DNA of 64,000 bases from Brucella haematophila (GTDB lineage: Bacteria > Pseudomonadota > Alphaproteobacteria > Rhizobiales > Rhizobiaceae): NCBI RefSeq assembly GCF_005938105.1, contig NZ_VCPE01000009.1, positions 62,001 through 126,000 of the forward strand. Reading direction: 5' to 3'. A program made the translations under genes and the position numbers. Position 1 is the stretch's first letter. The number at the start of each line of letters is the position of its first letter. Positions 25,516-34,943 of this stretch are shown piece by piece. The notes under the pieces were generated by a model. It was not told the DNA's origin and searched no databases. It saw only the letters and a list, made by a program, of their open reading frames with translations.

Positions 25516-27771
25516 ATGATGCGCCAGTATGAGCTTGTGGAGCGTGTGCAGCGATACAAGCCGGATGTAAACGAGGCGCTTCTCAACAAGGCATATGTCT
25601 ATGCCATGCAGAAACATGGCAGCCAGAAACGTGCTTCCGGCGACCCTTATTTCTCCCATCCTCTCGAAGTCGCGGCCATCCTCACCGATATGCATCTCGA
25701 TGAGGCGACGATTGCCATCGCGCTTCTGCACGATACTATCGAAGACACGACCGCGACCCGTCAGGAGATCGACCAGTTGTTCGGGCCGGAAATCGGCAAG
25801 CTCGTCGAAGGTCTGACCAAGCTCAAAAAGCTCGATCTGGTTTCCAAGAAGGCGGTGCAGGCGGAAAATCTGCGCAAACTGCTTCTCGCCATTTCCGAAG
25901 ATGTGCGCGTGCTGCTGGTGAAGCTCGCCGACCGTCTGCACAATATGCGCACGCTCGGCGTGATGCGCGAGGACAAGCGCCTGCGCATTGCCGAAGAGAC
26001 CATGGATATCTATGCGCCGCTTGCTGGCCGCATGGGTATGCAGGACATGCGCGAAGAGCTGGAAGAGCTGGCTTTCCGTTATATCAATCCCGATGCATGG
26101 CGTGCGGTCACGGACCGTCTGGCCGAACTTCTGGAAAAGAACCGTGGTCTTCTGCAGAAGATCGAAAAGGATCTATCCGAGATATTCGAGAAGAACGGCA
26201 TCAAGGCCAGCGTCAAAAGCCGCCAGAAGAAGGCCTGGTCGGTGTTCCGCAAGATGGAAACCAAGGGCCTGTCCTTTGAGCAGCTCTCCGACATTTTTGG
26301 CTTCCGCGTCATGGTCGATACGGTGCAGGACTGCTACCGGGCGCTGGGGTTGATCCATACGACATGGTCGATGGTGCCGGGGCGTTTCAAGGATTATATC
26401 TCGACGCCGAAGCAGAACGATTATCGCTCGGTACACACGACCATCATCGGGCCGTCGCGTCAGCGTATCGAACTGCAGATCCGCACCCGTGCGATGGATG
26501 AAATCGCCGAATTCGGTGTGGCTGCGCATTCGATCTACAAGGATCGCGGCAGCGGTAACAATCCGCATGCCATTTCGACCGAAACCAATGCATATGCCTG
26601 GCTGCGCCAGACCATCGAACAGCTTTCCGAAGGTGACAATCCGGAAGAGTTTCTGGAACACACCAAGCTGGAGCTGTTTCAGGATCAGGTCTTCTGTTTT
26701 ACGCCGAAAGGCCGCCTGATTGCACTGCCGCGCGGTGCGACGCCGATCGATTTCGCCTATGCAGTTCACACCGATATTGGCGACAGCTGTGTCGGCGCAA
26801 AGGTCAATGGCCGCATCATGCCGCTGATGACCGAGCTGAAGAACGGCGACGAGGTGGATATCATCCGCTCCAAGGCGCAGGTGCCGCCGGCAGCATGGGA
26901 ATCTCTGGTCGCAACCGGTAAGGCGCGTGCCGCCATCCGTCGCGCGACGCGCTCCGCCGTGCGCAAGCAATATTCCGGCCTTGGCATGCGCATTCTGGAA
27001 CGCGCCTTCGAACGCGCCGGAAAGCCGTTCAGCAAGGATATTCTTAAACCCGGCCTGCCGCGACTGGCGCGCAAGGATGTAGAGGATGTGCTGGCCGCGG
27101 TTGGGCGCGGCGAACTGCCGTCCACCGATGTCGTGAAAGCCGTTTATCCCGACTATCAGGATACCCGCGTCACTTCGCAGAACAGCCCCGCCAAGACCGG
27201 CGAAAAGGGCTGGTTCAACATCCAGAACGCCGCTGGCATGATCTTCAAGGTGCCTGAAGGCAGCGAGGGTCCGGAAGGCGGCAAGGACAAGGATCAGGAA
27301 ACTGCGCCGAAGCCGGGCAAGCGCGCCTTGCCGATCCGCGGTACCAATTCCGATCTGCCGGTACGGTTTGCGCCGGAAGGCGCTGTTCCGGGCGACCGCA
27401 TCGTGGGCATTCTCCAGCCGGGCGCCGGTATCACCATCTATCCGATCCAGTCACCGGCGCTGACCGCCTATGACGATCAGCCGGAACGCTGGATCGATGT
27501 GCGCTGGGATATCGATGAAACGATGCATGAGCGTTTCCCGGCCCGTGTGAGCGTTTCTGCGATCAATTCCCCCGGTTCGCTGGCGGAGATTGCCCAGATT
27601 GTTGCGGCCAATGACGCCAATATTCACAATCTCTCGATGGTGCGCACAGCGCCGGACTTTACCGAAATGATCATCGACGTTGAAGTGTGGGATCTGAAGC
27701 ACCTCAACCGCATCATTTCCCAATTGAAAGAAAGCGCGAGCGTCAGCGGCGCAAAGCGCGTGAACGGATAG
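25516..27771 (+). CDS. rsh: Bifunctional (p)ppGpp synthetase/hydrolase
   Basis: 751 aa. The N-terminal HD hydrolase has [10 protein letters not shown] and HDTIED (H72-D73). The synthetase domain has [19 protein letters not shown], where RFKD is the motif of bifunctional enzymes, and FRVMVD. A TGS domain ([21 protein letters not shown]) and a C-terminal ACT domain ([20 protein letters not shown]) follow. It makes and degrades the starvation alarmone, the only long RSH expected in this group. Two adjacent ATG codons make the exact start ambiguous. pyrE begins 7 nt after it. Confidence 0.97.
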   Translation: MMRQYELVERVQRYKPDVNEALLNKAYVYAMQKHGSQKRASGDPYFSHPLEVAAILTDMHLDEATIAIALLHDTIEDTTATRQEIDQLFGPEIGKLVEGLTKLKKLDLVSKKAVQAENLRKLLLAISEDVRVLLVKLADRLHNMRTLGVMREDKRLRIAEETMDIYAPLAGRMGMQDMREELEELAFRYINPDAWRAVTDRLAELLEKNRGLLQKIEKDLSEIFEKNGIKASVKSRQKKAWSVFRKMETKGLSFEQLSDIFGFRVMVDTVQDCYRALGLIHTTWSMVPGRFKDYISTPKQNDYRSVHTTIIGPSRQRIELQIRTRAMDEIAEFGVAAHSIYKDRGSGNNPHAISTETNAYAWLRQTIEQLSEGDNPEEFLEHTKLELFQDQVFCFTPKGRLIALPRGATPIDFAYAVHTDIGDSCVGAKVNGRIMPLMTELKNGDEVDIIRSKAQVPPAAWESLVATGKARAAIRRATRSAVRKQYSGLGMRILERAFERAGKPFSKDILKPGLPRLARKDVEDVLAAVGRGELPSTDVVKAVYPDYQDTRVTSQNSPAKTGEKGWFNIQNAAGMIFKVPEGSEGPEGGKDKDQETAPKPGKRALPIRGTNSDLPVRFAPEGAVPGDRIVGILQPGAGITIYPIQSPALTAYDDQPERWIDVRWDIDETMHERFPARVSVSAINSPGSLAEIAQIVAANDANIHNLSMVRTAPDFTEMIIDVEVWDLKHLNRIISQLKESASVSGAKRVNG

Positions 27772-27778
27772 GACCAAG

Positions 27779-28357
27779 ATGAACACCGAAGGCGTGCTTG
27801 CCGTCTTCCGCGAAGCGGGAGCGATCCTCGAAGGCCATTTCATTCTCACTTCCGGCCTTCGCAGCCCCATTTTTCTGCAAAAGGCGCGCGTGTTCATGCA
27901 TGCCGACAAGACGGAAAAGCTCTGCAAGCCACTGGCTGAGAAGATCAAGGCGGCAAATCTTGGCCCCATCGACTATGTCGTCGGTCCGGCCATCGGCGGT
28001 CTGATCCCGTCTTACGAAACGTCGCGTCACCTTGGCGTACCTTCGGTCTGGGTCGAGCGCGAAAATGGCGTGTTTCGCCTGCGTCGCTTCGATGTGCCCA
28101 AGGGCGCGCGTGTCGTCATCGTGGAAGACATTGTCACGACCGGCCTGTCGATCCGCGAAACCATCGAATGCATGAAGGAACTCGGCATCGAAGTTGTGGC
28201 TGCGGCCTGTATCGTTGATCGCTCTGCTGGCAAGGCGGATGTCGGCACGAAGCTGATCGCGCTTGCGGAATATGAAGTGCCTGCTTATCCGGCTGACAAT
28301 TTGCCGCCGGAACTGGCCGCCATCCCGGCGATCAAACCGGGCAGCCGCAACATCTGA
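27779..28357 (+). CDS. pyrE: Orotate phosphoribosyltransferase
   Basis: 192 aa. It attaches PRPP to orotate in pyrimidine synthesis. The PRPP loop is [13 protein letters not shown] and the pyrophosphate loop region is [29 protein letters not shown] marks the orotate side. This is the shorter, crenarchaeal-like type common in alphaproteobacteria. It is spaced 7 nt behind rsh, so co-transcription is likely. Confidence 0.96.
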   Translation: MNTEGVLAVFREAGAILEGHFILTSGLRSPIFLQKARVFMHADKTEKLCKPLAEKIKAANLGPIDYVVGPAIGGLIPSYETSRHLGVPSVWVERENGVFRLRRFDVPKGARVVIVEDIVTTGLSIRETIECMKELGIEVVAAACIVDRSAGKADVGTKLIALAEYEVPAYPADNLPPELAAIPAIKPGSRNI

Positions 28358-28555
28358 CCATTCGTTGTTGCCAGAAAGTGCATTAGCATCTGCGTATCTT
28401 AAAAGACTTTCTGGCGGGATATAATGTAAAAGTTGATGCCGCAGAGCTATTACAGCTCTGCGGCGAAATTTCTCTTTACGAATGACCTTAGGTTTACGTA
28501 ATCTCCGCTGTTAACGAGAGAATTCGTTCAGTTCTCGCCGACAGGAAAATCCATC

Positions 28556-29305
28556 GTGGCTGTAACGTCTGTAGTTTTCGATCCGAAATCACCATTTCGC
28601 GCGCCGTGCGGCATTTGTGTCGACTGCGATGTGCGTCGTATGGCGGTTTGCGCTGCGCTTGACGACGGTGATCTCGGCGCGCTGGAAGCGATCATGACGT
28701 CCAGAAAGCTGGATGCGAACGAGATGCTCGTGGAGGAGGGTGAGCCCAAGGCCCGGGTCTACAGCCTGACCTCCGGCATGTTGCGCATCTATACCTCTCT
28801 GCCGGACGGACGACGCCAGATCGCGGGCTTCCTGTTCCCAGGAGATTATCTCGGCCTTGCCGATGACGATGTGTATTCGCAGTCAGCGGAAGCGGTCGTG
28901 CCTTCGGTGCTCTGCGCCTTTTCCACGAAGGAAATGGACAATCTGATGGAGCGCTTTCCAAAGCTCAAGGAAAGGCTGCACCAGATGACCCGCGCCGCAC
29001 TGCGCACAGCACGTGACAACCAGCTTGTTCTCGGTCGCCTTGCGCCGGTGGAGAAGCTTGCGAGCTTTCTGCTGGTTCTCTCAGCACGCGCTGAAAAGCG
29101 CGGCGAAACTGCCAATCCCGTGCATCTTTCGATGAACCGCACGGATATTGCGGATTATCTCGGTCTCACCATTGAAACGGTAAGCCGCAGCTTCACCAAG
29201 CTCAAGAGCCAGGGACTGATCCAGCTCATCGACGCCAACACGGTCGAAATCATGTCGCGCCGTTCGCTCGCAGCTGTTGCGGGCATGGATCTGGACGCAT
29301 TTTAA
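28556..29305 (+). CDS. fnrN: FNR-type oxygen-sensing transcription regulator
   Basis: 249 aa from GTG 28556 with AGGA about 9 nt upstream. The N-terminus contains C18, C21, C24 and C32; C21-x2-C24-x7-C32 is the FnrN-type cluster pattern, and C120 supplies the fourth ligand, so a [4Fe-4S] cluster is expected. A cyclic-nucleotide-binding fold is followed by a helix-turn-helix with IADYLGLTIETVSRSF, whose E..SR residues read TTGAT half sites. A perfect such site lies ahead of hemN, the next gene. It should activate microaerobic genes. Confidence 0.93.
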   Translation: MAVTSVVFDPKSPFRAPCGICVDCDVRRMAVCAALDDGDLGALEAIMTSRKLDANEMLVEEGEPKARVYSLTSGMLRIYTSLPDGRRQIAGFLFPGDYLGLADDDVYSQSAEAVVPSVLCAFSTKEMDNLMERFPKLKERLHQMTRAALRTARDNQLVLGRLAPVEKLASFLLVLSARAEKRGETANPVHLSMNRTDIADYLGLTIETVSRSFTKLKSQGLIQLIDANTVEIMSRRSLAAVAGMDLDAF

Positions 29306-29307
29306 GC

Positions 29308-29452
29308 TGGAGCGGTTTCGGTTAAACGGAATCGCGGAACCACTCTATCTATTTGTTTTTCCACATTATCCTACACATCGAAGCGGGAGCAGAAATCAGT
29401 CGAGCGGACTGATTTCCCCGCGTAGACTACGTATTGCTGCTGGAAACGCTCT
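29308..29452 (-). repeat. Dispersed palindromic element, Bru-RS-like, inverted
   Basis: Starts right after fnrN with GGAGCGGTTTCGGTTAAACG and runs to GCTGGAAACGCTCT. Its centre (CTATTTG...CATTATCCTAC) is the reverse complement of the element at 31102-31203. An insertion or degenerate stretch makes it longer than the ~100-bp norm. Confidence 0.65.
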
Positions 29453-29486
29453 CACTCCCAATCCTCTGCCCATTCATCGTCGCCCG

Positions 29487-29500
29487 TTGATTCAAATCAA
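29487..29500 (+). promoter_or_regulatory. Perfect FNR/FixK box (TTGAT-TCAA-ATCAA)
   Basis: An exact match to TTGATNNNNATCAA, 257 bp upstream of the hemN start and 182 bp downstream of fnrN. It predicts FnrN activation of hemN (and the short frame at 29591) under low oxygen. Confidence 0.88.
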
Positions 29501-29590
29501 TGCGGCGTGCCGCTTTGCCCTGTAATTTTTACCGTAAAGATTGATGCGGCTACAAAGGGACGGTCGCGCGGTGAATGGGGAGAAAGACGG

Positions 29591-29764
29591 GTGCTCTTGT
29601 GTCTGGTCACTGCAACGTTGGCTGTCATTCATGCGGGGTGCCTTGCCGCCTCATGCCGTCCAGTGCCGCAGGCTGCAATTCGGGTTCCGGCATCAGCTTC
29701 TCCATTCGCTCTGGCAGAGCTTCGCCAGTCCGCGCGCCGCGCGAGGTGGATGCGCCATGCATGA
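29591..29764 (+). CDS. Possible small lipoprotein-like ORF upstream of hemN
   Basis: GTG at 29591 with GGGGAG 7-8 nt upstream opens a 57-aa frame starting VLLCLVTATLAVIHAGC, a short signal-like segment ending in a lipobox-like HAGC. The stop lies 8 nt into hemN, as in coupled genes. The rest (Ala/Arg-rich) is unremarkable, and a leader-RNA explanation is as likely. It falls between the FNR box and hemN. Confidence 0.3.
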   Translation: MLLCLVTATLAVIHAGCLAASCRPVPQAAIRVPASASPFALAELRQSARRARWMRHA

Positions 29765-31091
29765 AGAAACGATAAAGCGTTACGCAGCACTGGCCGTTCC
29801 GCGCTACACGTCCTTTCCGACGGCAGCCGATTTCGTTCCCTTCGAGCCTGATACCACGCAACGCTGGCTGCGTCAGATCGGTCCGGGCGAGGGCATATCA
29901 CTTTATATCCACGTGCCTTACTGCAAGCAGCTTTGCTATTATTGCGGCTGCCACGCCAAGGTTGCCATTCGCGACGATGTCGTCGAGAGCTTCTATCATC
30001 CGCTTTTGAATGAAATCGAGACGGTGGGTCATGTGCTGACCAGCCGCCCGCGCGTCACCCATCTGCACTGGGGTGGCGGAACGCCATCCATTCTGAGTTC
30101 TTCTCAATTCTTTGAAATCATCACCGCCTTGCGCTCGGTGTTCGAGTTCTCGCCGACGATGGAACATGCCATTGAGCTTGATCCGCGCACGGTCACGCCG
30201 GAACTTGTCCGCACGCTGGCTTTCATGGGTGTCAACCGGGCCAGCCTTGGCATTCAGGATATCGATATTCGCGTGCAGAAGGCCATTGGCCGCGTGCAGA
30301 TGATGGAAACCGTGTCGGAAGCCACATGGCTTCTGCGTGGCGAAGGGATCGAAAAGATCAATTTCGATCTCATCTACGGTTTGCCGATGCAGACGGTGGA
30401 TAGTTTGCGCCGCACCTGCGCAACAGTCGCCTCGCTCCGTCCGGACCGTGTTGCCTGCTATGGTTATGCACATCTGCCGCAGCGACGCGCCAATCAGCGT
30501 CTGATTGATGCCAGCCTGCTGCCCGATGCGGAAGAACGCTTTGCGCAGTCGCGTGTTGTCGCCGAATGTTTTTCCGGTCTCGGTTACGAGCCGGTGGGTA
30601 TCGATCACTACGCTCTGCCGCAGGACACGCTGGCCGTTGCTGCCCGTAAGGGTCTGCTACACCGCAATTTTCAGGGTTACACGACCGATAGAAGCCAGAC
30701 GCTGATCGGCTTTGGCCCGTCATCCATTTCACAATTTCCGGGCGGTTATGCGCAGAATATTCCGGATATCGGGCAGTATCGCAAGAAGGTCGATGCGGGC
30801 GAACTTGCCACGATGCGCGGCTATACGATGCGCGAAAGCGACCGCCTGCGTTCGGCAATCATTACCGATCTGATGTGCAATTTTCAGGTTGATCTGGACG
30901 AAGCAGCGCCGGGTATGGAGTTCTCCGACGAACTCGCCCTGCTGCGCCCGCTGGTGGCCGATGGTCTGGTCGATGTGAAGGGGAGCGTCATCCGCGCTAC
31001 CGAAGACGGAAAGCCGCTGATACGCCTCGTGGCGGCTGCCTTTGATGAATTCCGCAGGGAAACGGTGCAGGGCTTCAGCTTCGCCGTGTGA
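29757..31091 (+). CDS. hemN: Oxygen-independent coproporphyrinogen III oxidase
   Basis: 444 aa from ATG 29757 (GAGG about 10 nt before); the open frame reaches 29541 but those 72 residues lack family similarity. This radical-SAM enzyme makes protoporphyrinogen IX when oxygen is absent. YIHVPYCKQLCYYCGCH gives the CxxxCxxCxC cluster site of true HemN, followed by WGGGTPSILS and ASLGIQDI. The C-terminal HemN domain has GFGPSSISQFPGGYAQN. The upstream FNR box and the adjacent fnrN explain its regulation. Confidence 0.96.
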   Translation: MHEETIKRYAALAVPRYTSFPTAADFVPFEPDTTQRWLRQIGPGEGISLYIHVPYCKQLCYYCGCHAKVAIRDDVVESFYHPLLNEIETVGHVLTSRPRVTHLHWGGGTPSILSSSQFFEIITALRSVFEFSPTMEHAIELDPRTVTPELVRTLAFMGVNRASLGIQDIDIRVQKAIGRVQMMETVSEATWLLRGEGIEKINFDLIYGLPMQTVDSLRRTCATVASLRPDRVACYGYAHLPQRRANQRLIDASLLPDAEERFAQSRVVAECFSGLGYEPVGIDHYALPQDTLAVAARKGLLHRNFQGYTTDRSQTLIGFGPSSISQFPGGYAQNIPDIGQYRKKVDAGELATMRGYTMRESDRLRSAIITDLMCNFQVDLDEAAPGMEFSDELALLRPLVADGLVDVKGSVIRATEDGKPLIRLVAAAFDEFRRETVQGFSFAV

Positions 31092-31101
31092 TCCTGCGCC
31101 T

Positions 31102-31203
31102 AGAGCACTTCCAGCAAAAGTGCGTAGCGGTTTTGCGTAGGATAATGCGCAAAACAAATAGCCTGATCGGGCGGTTCCAGAAGAACCGTTTCAGAAATGC
31201 CGC
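31102..31203 (+). repeat. Dispersed palindromic element, Bru-RS-like
   Basis: A ~102-bp element starting AGAGCACTTCCAGCAAAAGT, with AGCGGTTTTGCGTAGGATAA and ending in an inverted half (GGTTCCAGAAGAACCGTTTC). Length and palindromy fit the 103-105 bp Bru-RS family. It lies after hemN. Confidence 0.7.
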
Positions 31204-31234
31204 TGTACCGGGCCGTCAAGAAGGTCAGTGGCAT

Positions 31235-31275
31235 GGGAGCGCCGCCGTTGGGGGACGTGCGGCGCTCCCCCTTTC
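31235..31275 (+). terminator. Hairpin between hemN and the MFS gene
   Basis: GGGAGCGCCGC and GCGGCGCTCCC form an 11-bp GC-rich stem followed by CCCTTTC. It lies between convergent genes and could serve hemN. Confidence 0.7.
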
Positions 31276-31293
31276 GGGGGAACCTTTTCAGAT

Positions 31294-32511
31294 TCAGGCC
31301 TTTGCTTTGCGGTTCTTTTCCAGCTTTGGCAGGAAGACGGTCAAAAGGCCGAGCAATGGCAGATACGAGCAGATCGTGTAGACGAACTCGATGCCCTTGC
31401 GGTCAGCGACGATGCCGAGAACTGCGGCTGCAATACCAGCCATGCCAAAGGCAAAGCCGAAGAACAGGCCGGACACCATGCCCACGCGTCCCGGAAGTAA
31501 TTCCTGTGCAAACACCACGATGGCAGGGAAGGCCGAGGCCAGGATGAAGCCGATGATTACCGTCAGCACAGCCGTCATCTCAAGATTTGCATAGGGCAAA
31601 GCCAGAGTGAATGGCAGTACGCCGAGGATCGATACCCAGATCACCTTGCGCGTTCCGATGCGATCACCGATCGGGCCACCAAAGATCGTTCCCGCAGCAA
31701 CAGCACCGAGGAAGAGGAACAGCAGGATCTGCGAGGTCTGCACCGACACGCCAAAATGATGGATTGTGTAGAAGGTGTAGTAGCTCGTCAGGCTGGCCAT
31801 GTAGATGTATTTGGTGAAGATCAGCAGCGCGAGCACAGCCACGGTGGCAATCACCCGGTTACGTGGCAGCGGCAGCGTCTTGTCAGGCTGCGCCCTACGA
31901 GCATTGGCCAGCCGGTAGCGATTGTACCAGTTGCCAACATACCAGAGCAGCAACATGCCAGCCAAAGCGGCGACCGAGAACCATGAAACGCTGATCTGGC
32001 CGAATGGCAGCACAACGAAAGCTGCAAGCAGCGGTCCGATGGACGAACCGAAATTGCCACCGACCTGAAACAGCGATTGCGCGAAGCCGTGCTTGCCGCC
32101 CGATGCCAGTCGCGCAACGCGTGACGCTTCCGGGTGGAAGACGGACGAACCAAAGCCGACGCAGGCCGCGCCCATCAGCAGCACCGAATAATGATGCGCC
32201 GTGGCCAGCAATATAAGTCCGACAAGGGTGCAGCCCATGCCGAAGGACAGCGAATAGGGCATCGGCTTGCGGTCGGTATAAATACCGACGAGCGGCTGCA
32301 AGATGGATGCCGTCATCTGGAAAGTGAAGGTGAGAAGACCAATCTGCCAGAACGACAGGCTGTAATTCTCCTTCAGCATCGGATAGATGGCCGGAAGGAG
32401 CGACTGCATCATGTCGTTCAGGAAATGGCCCATGCTTGTGGCCAATATGATGGTGAGGACCGTATTGTCCGCACCGCTGTTGGACGGCTGCTGCGCAGCA
32501 CTCATGCTCAT
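31294..32511 (-). CDS. fsr: MFS exporter, fosmidomycin-resistance type
   Basis: 405 aa from ATG 32511, chosen because AAGGAG lies 7 nt upstream; the frame extends 21 nt further. Twelve transmembrane helices are expected from the hydrophobic pattern. Fsr features are TSMGHFLNDMMQSLLPAIYP in the first helix, GIYTDRKP (loop 2-3) and GFGSSVFHPEASRVAR. The family exports fosmidomycin and perhaps natural phosphonates or other metabolites. An AraC-family regulator is divergently transcribed 310 bp away and is the likely controller. Confidence 0.92.
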   Translation of the reverse strand: MSMSAAQQPSNSGADNTVLTIILATSMGHFLNDMMQSLLPAIYPMLKENYSLSFWQIGLLTFTFQMTASILQPLVGIYTDRKPMPYSLSFGMGCTLVGLILLATAHHYSVLLMGAACVGFGSSVFHPEASRVARLASGGKHGFAQSLFQVGGNFGSSIGPLLAAFVVLPFGQISVSWFSVAALAGMLLLWYVGNWYNRYRLANARRAQPDKTLPLPRNRVIATVAVLALLIFTKYIYMASLTSYYTFYTIHHFGVSVQTSQILLFLFLGAVAAGTIFGGPIGDRIGTRKVIWVSILGVLPFTLALPYANLEMTAVLTVIIGFILASAFPAIVVFAQELLPGRVGMVSGLFFGFAFGMAGIAAAVLGIVADRKGIEFVYTICSYLPLLGLLTVFLPKLEKNRKAKA

Positions 32512-32821
32512 AATGCTACTCCTTGAGCACATCCCGAAAAGTGAAACGGTTTTCGGATAGGATGTGCGTTAAAATAAACGTCCAGAGCGCCGATCTGATT
32601 TAAGCAGATTGAAACGCATACAAAGAAGTCTCGGTCTGCCGCTACAATCTTCTCGGTTGTCGGAAAGAAAAGATAGCGTTTGGATGTTTTGAAACGGAGA
32701 TTTCGTCGAGCGTACTCTCCGGTTCTCTCCTCATAAGCGTATTGCGCGTCGCCCGCTTTCGTGATTTGGTCCATTACTTGTTTGAGTGGGCCAAGCTGAG
32801 CCGATTGAGATCGAGTTTGAG
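32512..32821. other. Divergent regulatory region of fsr and the AraC gene
   Basis: 310 bp. The half next to fsr is occupied by a dispersed palindromic element (32525-32620). The remainder should hold the two promoters. An earlier GTG (32786) could start the regulator 12 codons upstream. Confidence 0.4.
32525..32620 (+). repeat. RIME-like dispersed palindromic repeat
   Basis: Contains ATCCCGAAAAGTGAAACGGT and TTTTCGGATAGGATGTGCGT, the hallmark of a common Rhizobiales repeat family, followed by a GAGCGCCGATCTGATT inverted tail. It lies directly upstream of the fsr ribosome site. Confidence 0.65.
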
Positions 32822-33679
32822 ATGAAACCGCCATCGCCATCACGTCTTTTCTTACCCGAAAGCGAGGAACTGCAACGCTTCCACGAAGACCGCGTGGCGA
32901 TGCTGGAGACCATGACCGGACCGGTTGTGGCGCTTCCGACGAAGTATCCGGATGGCTATTTCGTGCCCCGTCACAGCCATTCGCGCGCGCAGCTCTTGTG
33001 TGCTTCGCAAGGTGTGGTTCTGGTCACGACGAATGCCGGGCGCTGGATGATCCCGGGTGATCACGCCATGTGGATACCGGCTGGTATCGAGCATTCGGTC
33101 GAGATCGTGGGTGATGTCTATATGCGCTCGATCTATATCAGCACAGATGCCGTTTCGGGCGTGCCCGACCATCTGCATGTGGTGGGGCTGACCGATCTGA
33201 TGCGCTGCCTCATCATTGATGCGACGACGGTCGACAGCATACCGGAGGCGGGCAGCCGCGATGCGCTGGTTATCGAGTTGATCCTGCGAGATCTGCACAC
33301 CCTGCCGCAAAGGTCGCTTGGGCTGCCCATTCCGAACGATCCGCGCCTGCAAAAACTCTGCCGCGATTTCGTGAAAAATCCGTCCTCGCGCGTCACCATC
33401 GATGATTGGGCGGACAAGCTCGCCATGAGCAGGCGCTCATTCACGAGGCATTTCCAGCGCGAGACGGGGGTGAGCCTTTCGGTATGGCGGCAACAGGCCT
33501 GTCTTTTCGCTGCCGTTCCCAGGCTTTCCGAGGGGGAAGCCGTGACCAGTGTGGCGCTCGATCTCGGTTATGACAGCGTTTCAGCCTTTACGACAATGTT
33601 TCGCCGCATGCTGGGCGTATCGCCTCGTCATTATCAGCCAAGACCGGACCTCGCGCCAACGGAATACCGCGATGCATGA
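32822..33679 (+). CDS. AraC-family transcription regulator
   Basis: 285 aa from ATG 32822. An N-terminal cupin (VPRHSHSRAQLLCASQG, WMIPGDHAMWIPAGIEHSVE) is followed by a C-terminal double helix-turn-helix: WADKLAMSRRSFTRHFQRET and VALDLGYDSVSAFTTMFRRM, ending GVSPRHYQ. This layout is typical of AraC regulators that respond to small molecules and control a divergent exporter, here fsr. The effector cannot be read from the sequence. Confidence 0.9.
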   Translation: MKPPSPSRLFLPESEELQRFHEDRVAMLETMTGPVVALPTKYPDGYFVPRHSHSRAQLLCASQGVVLVTTNAGRWMIPGDHAMWIPAGIEHSVEIVGDVYMRSIYISTDAVSGVPDHLHVVGLTDLMRCLIIDATTVDSIPEAGSRDALVIELILRDLHTLPQRSLGLPIPNDPRLQKLCRDFVKNPSSRVTIDDWADKLAMSRRSFTRHFQRETGVSLSVWRQQACLFAAVPRLSEGEAVTSVALDLGYDSVSAFTTMFRRMLGVSPRHYQPRPDLAPTEYRDA

Positions 33680-33740
33680 TCGGTAGGATGATCTAATAAT
33701 AGCAATTGTTTCCAGCCGTGGAGAGCAGTATTAAGGGCCC

Positions 33741-34316
33741 ATGTTATTCCAACGCCGACATCCACTGACCCGACGGGAGCGCCTGAGACTTATGGTCTGG
33801 CCGCGCCGTTCTTTTTCCCGTTCGTTCAAATACGGGGGTAAGCGGATTCTGCGTATTACCGCGTCGCCGCATGCGGTGGCAGCGGGGCTGGCCGTTGGCG
33901 TTTTCTCGGCATTCACGCCGTTCTTCGGCTTTCATCTGATCATCGCGATTGTGCTGGCCTATTTTCTGGCCGGCAATATTGCGGCGGCAGCAATCGGCAC
34001 CACGCTGGCCAACCCGCTCACTTTGCCTTTCATTTGGGGAAGTACCTTCGAGTTGGGTCGCTTCATCATGAATGGCAGCGTGGACTCGGCGCCCCCCGTG
34101 CATCTTGGCCGTGCTCTCGAAACAATGCATTTCGACGAGATCTGGACGCCACTCCTGAAGCCGATGCTGTTTGGTTCGACCATTCTGGGCGCGGCCTGTG
34201 CGGTGCTGGTCTATTTCGTGACGCGCTATGCCGTGTCGGTGTTTCGCCGTCGCCGTCTGGAGCGACTGGCTGAAAAGCACAAGCTGCATGGCGAACGGGG
34301 GCTTCAGCAAATATGA
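33741..34316 (+). CDS. DUF2062 membrane protein
   Basis: 191 aa. A basic N-terminus ([20 protein letters not shown]) is followed by [20 protein letters not shown], a helix around [34 protein letters not shown] and a C-terminal helix. These are the DUF2062 hallmarks. The family is conserved in proteobacterial envelopes but its role is unsettled. The stop overlaps the acpS start (ATGA), so the two are translationally coupled. Confidence 0.88.
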   Translation: MLFQRRHPLTRRERLRLMVWPRRSFSRSFKYGGKRILRITASPHAVAAGLAVGVFSAFTPFFGFHLIIAIVLAYFLAGNIAAAAIGTTLANPLTLPFIWGSTFELGRFIMNGSVDSAPPVHLGRALETMHFDEIWTPLLKPMLFGSTILGAACAVLVYFVTRYAVSVFRRRRLERLAEKHKLHGERGLQQI

Positions 34317-34726
34317 TCGTCGGCATAGGCAGTGACCTTATCGATATCCGGCGTATCGAAAAAGCTCTGGAGCGGCACGGCGACCGTTTCCGCAATCGGG
34401 TCTTTACCGAGATCGAACAGAAGAAATCGGACGGACGCCAGCAGCGCGCGGCGTCCTATGCCAAGCGCTTTGCTGCCAAGGAAGCCTGCGCCAAGGCGCT
34501 CGGCACCGGCATTGCGCGCGGCGTGTTCTGGCGCGATATGGGCGTGGTCAATGCGCCTTCCGGCAAGCCCACCATGCACCTGACAGATGGTGCGGCCAAA
34601 CAGTTGCAGAGACTTCTGCCGCCGGGAACACGCGCTGCCATACATCTGACAATTACCGATGATTTTCCTCTCGCGCAGGCCTTCGTAATCATCGAGGCGC
34701 TGCCAGATTCAAGCGGGCCGAAATAG
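34313..34726 (+). CDS. acpS: Holo-[acyl-carrier-protein] synthase
   Basis: 137 aa. It transfers 4'-phosphopantetheine from CoA to acyl carrier protein. [20 protein letters not shown] contains the metal-binding D8, [20 protein letters not shown] contains the second acidic residue with the substrate lysine, and a beta-strand [16 protein letters not shown] ends the fold. It overlaps DUF2062 by 4 nt. With lepB, rnc, era and recO downstream it forms the standard alphaproteobacterial string. Confidence 0.97.
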   Translation: MIVGIGSDLIDIRRIEKALERHGDRFRNRVFTEIEQKKSDGRQQRAASYAKRFAAKEACAKALGTGIARGVFWRDMGVVNAPSGKPTMHLTDGAAKQLQRLLPPGTRAAIHLTITDDFPLAQAFVIIEALPDSSGPK

Positions 34727-34857
34727 GCTCCTGAGCGGGATCAGGTAAAATTGATCGGTCCTGACAGAAGTAGTTGGGGTTGTGACAGGTAAACACCTGC
34801 TCATAATCGTGCGAGAAAGCAGTGCGCGGATTGCCTCACGCAATCCAAGCCGTTAAT

Positions 34858-34918
34858 AGAGCATTTCCAGCAAAAGTGCGAAGCGGTTTTGCGTCGGATA
34901 ATGCGTGAAAGCAAATGA
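34858..34918 (+). repeat. Half of a dispersed palindromic element
   Basis: Begins AGAGCATTTCCAGCAAAAGT and matches the first ~60 bp of the element at 31102 with few changes. It ends just before the lepB ribosome site, so it forms part of the lepB leader. Confidence 0.7.
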
Positions 34919-34943
34919 TCGCGTTATCGCAAGCGGAGAGACA

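Noticed and set aside
29541-29756. 72-residue N-terminal extension of HemN
   Set aside because: It lacks family similarity, lies under the regulatory region and shows a competing frame; the ATG at 29757 gives the normal length.
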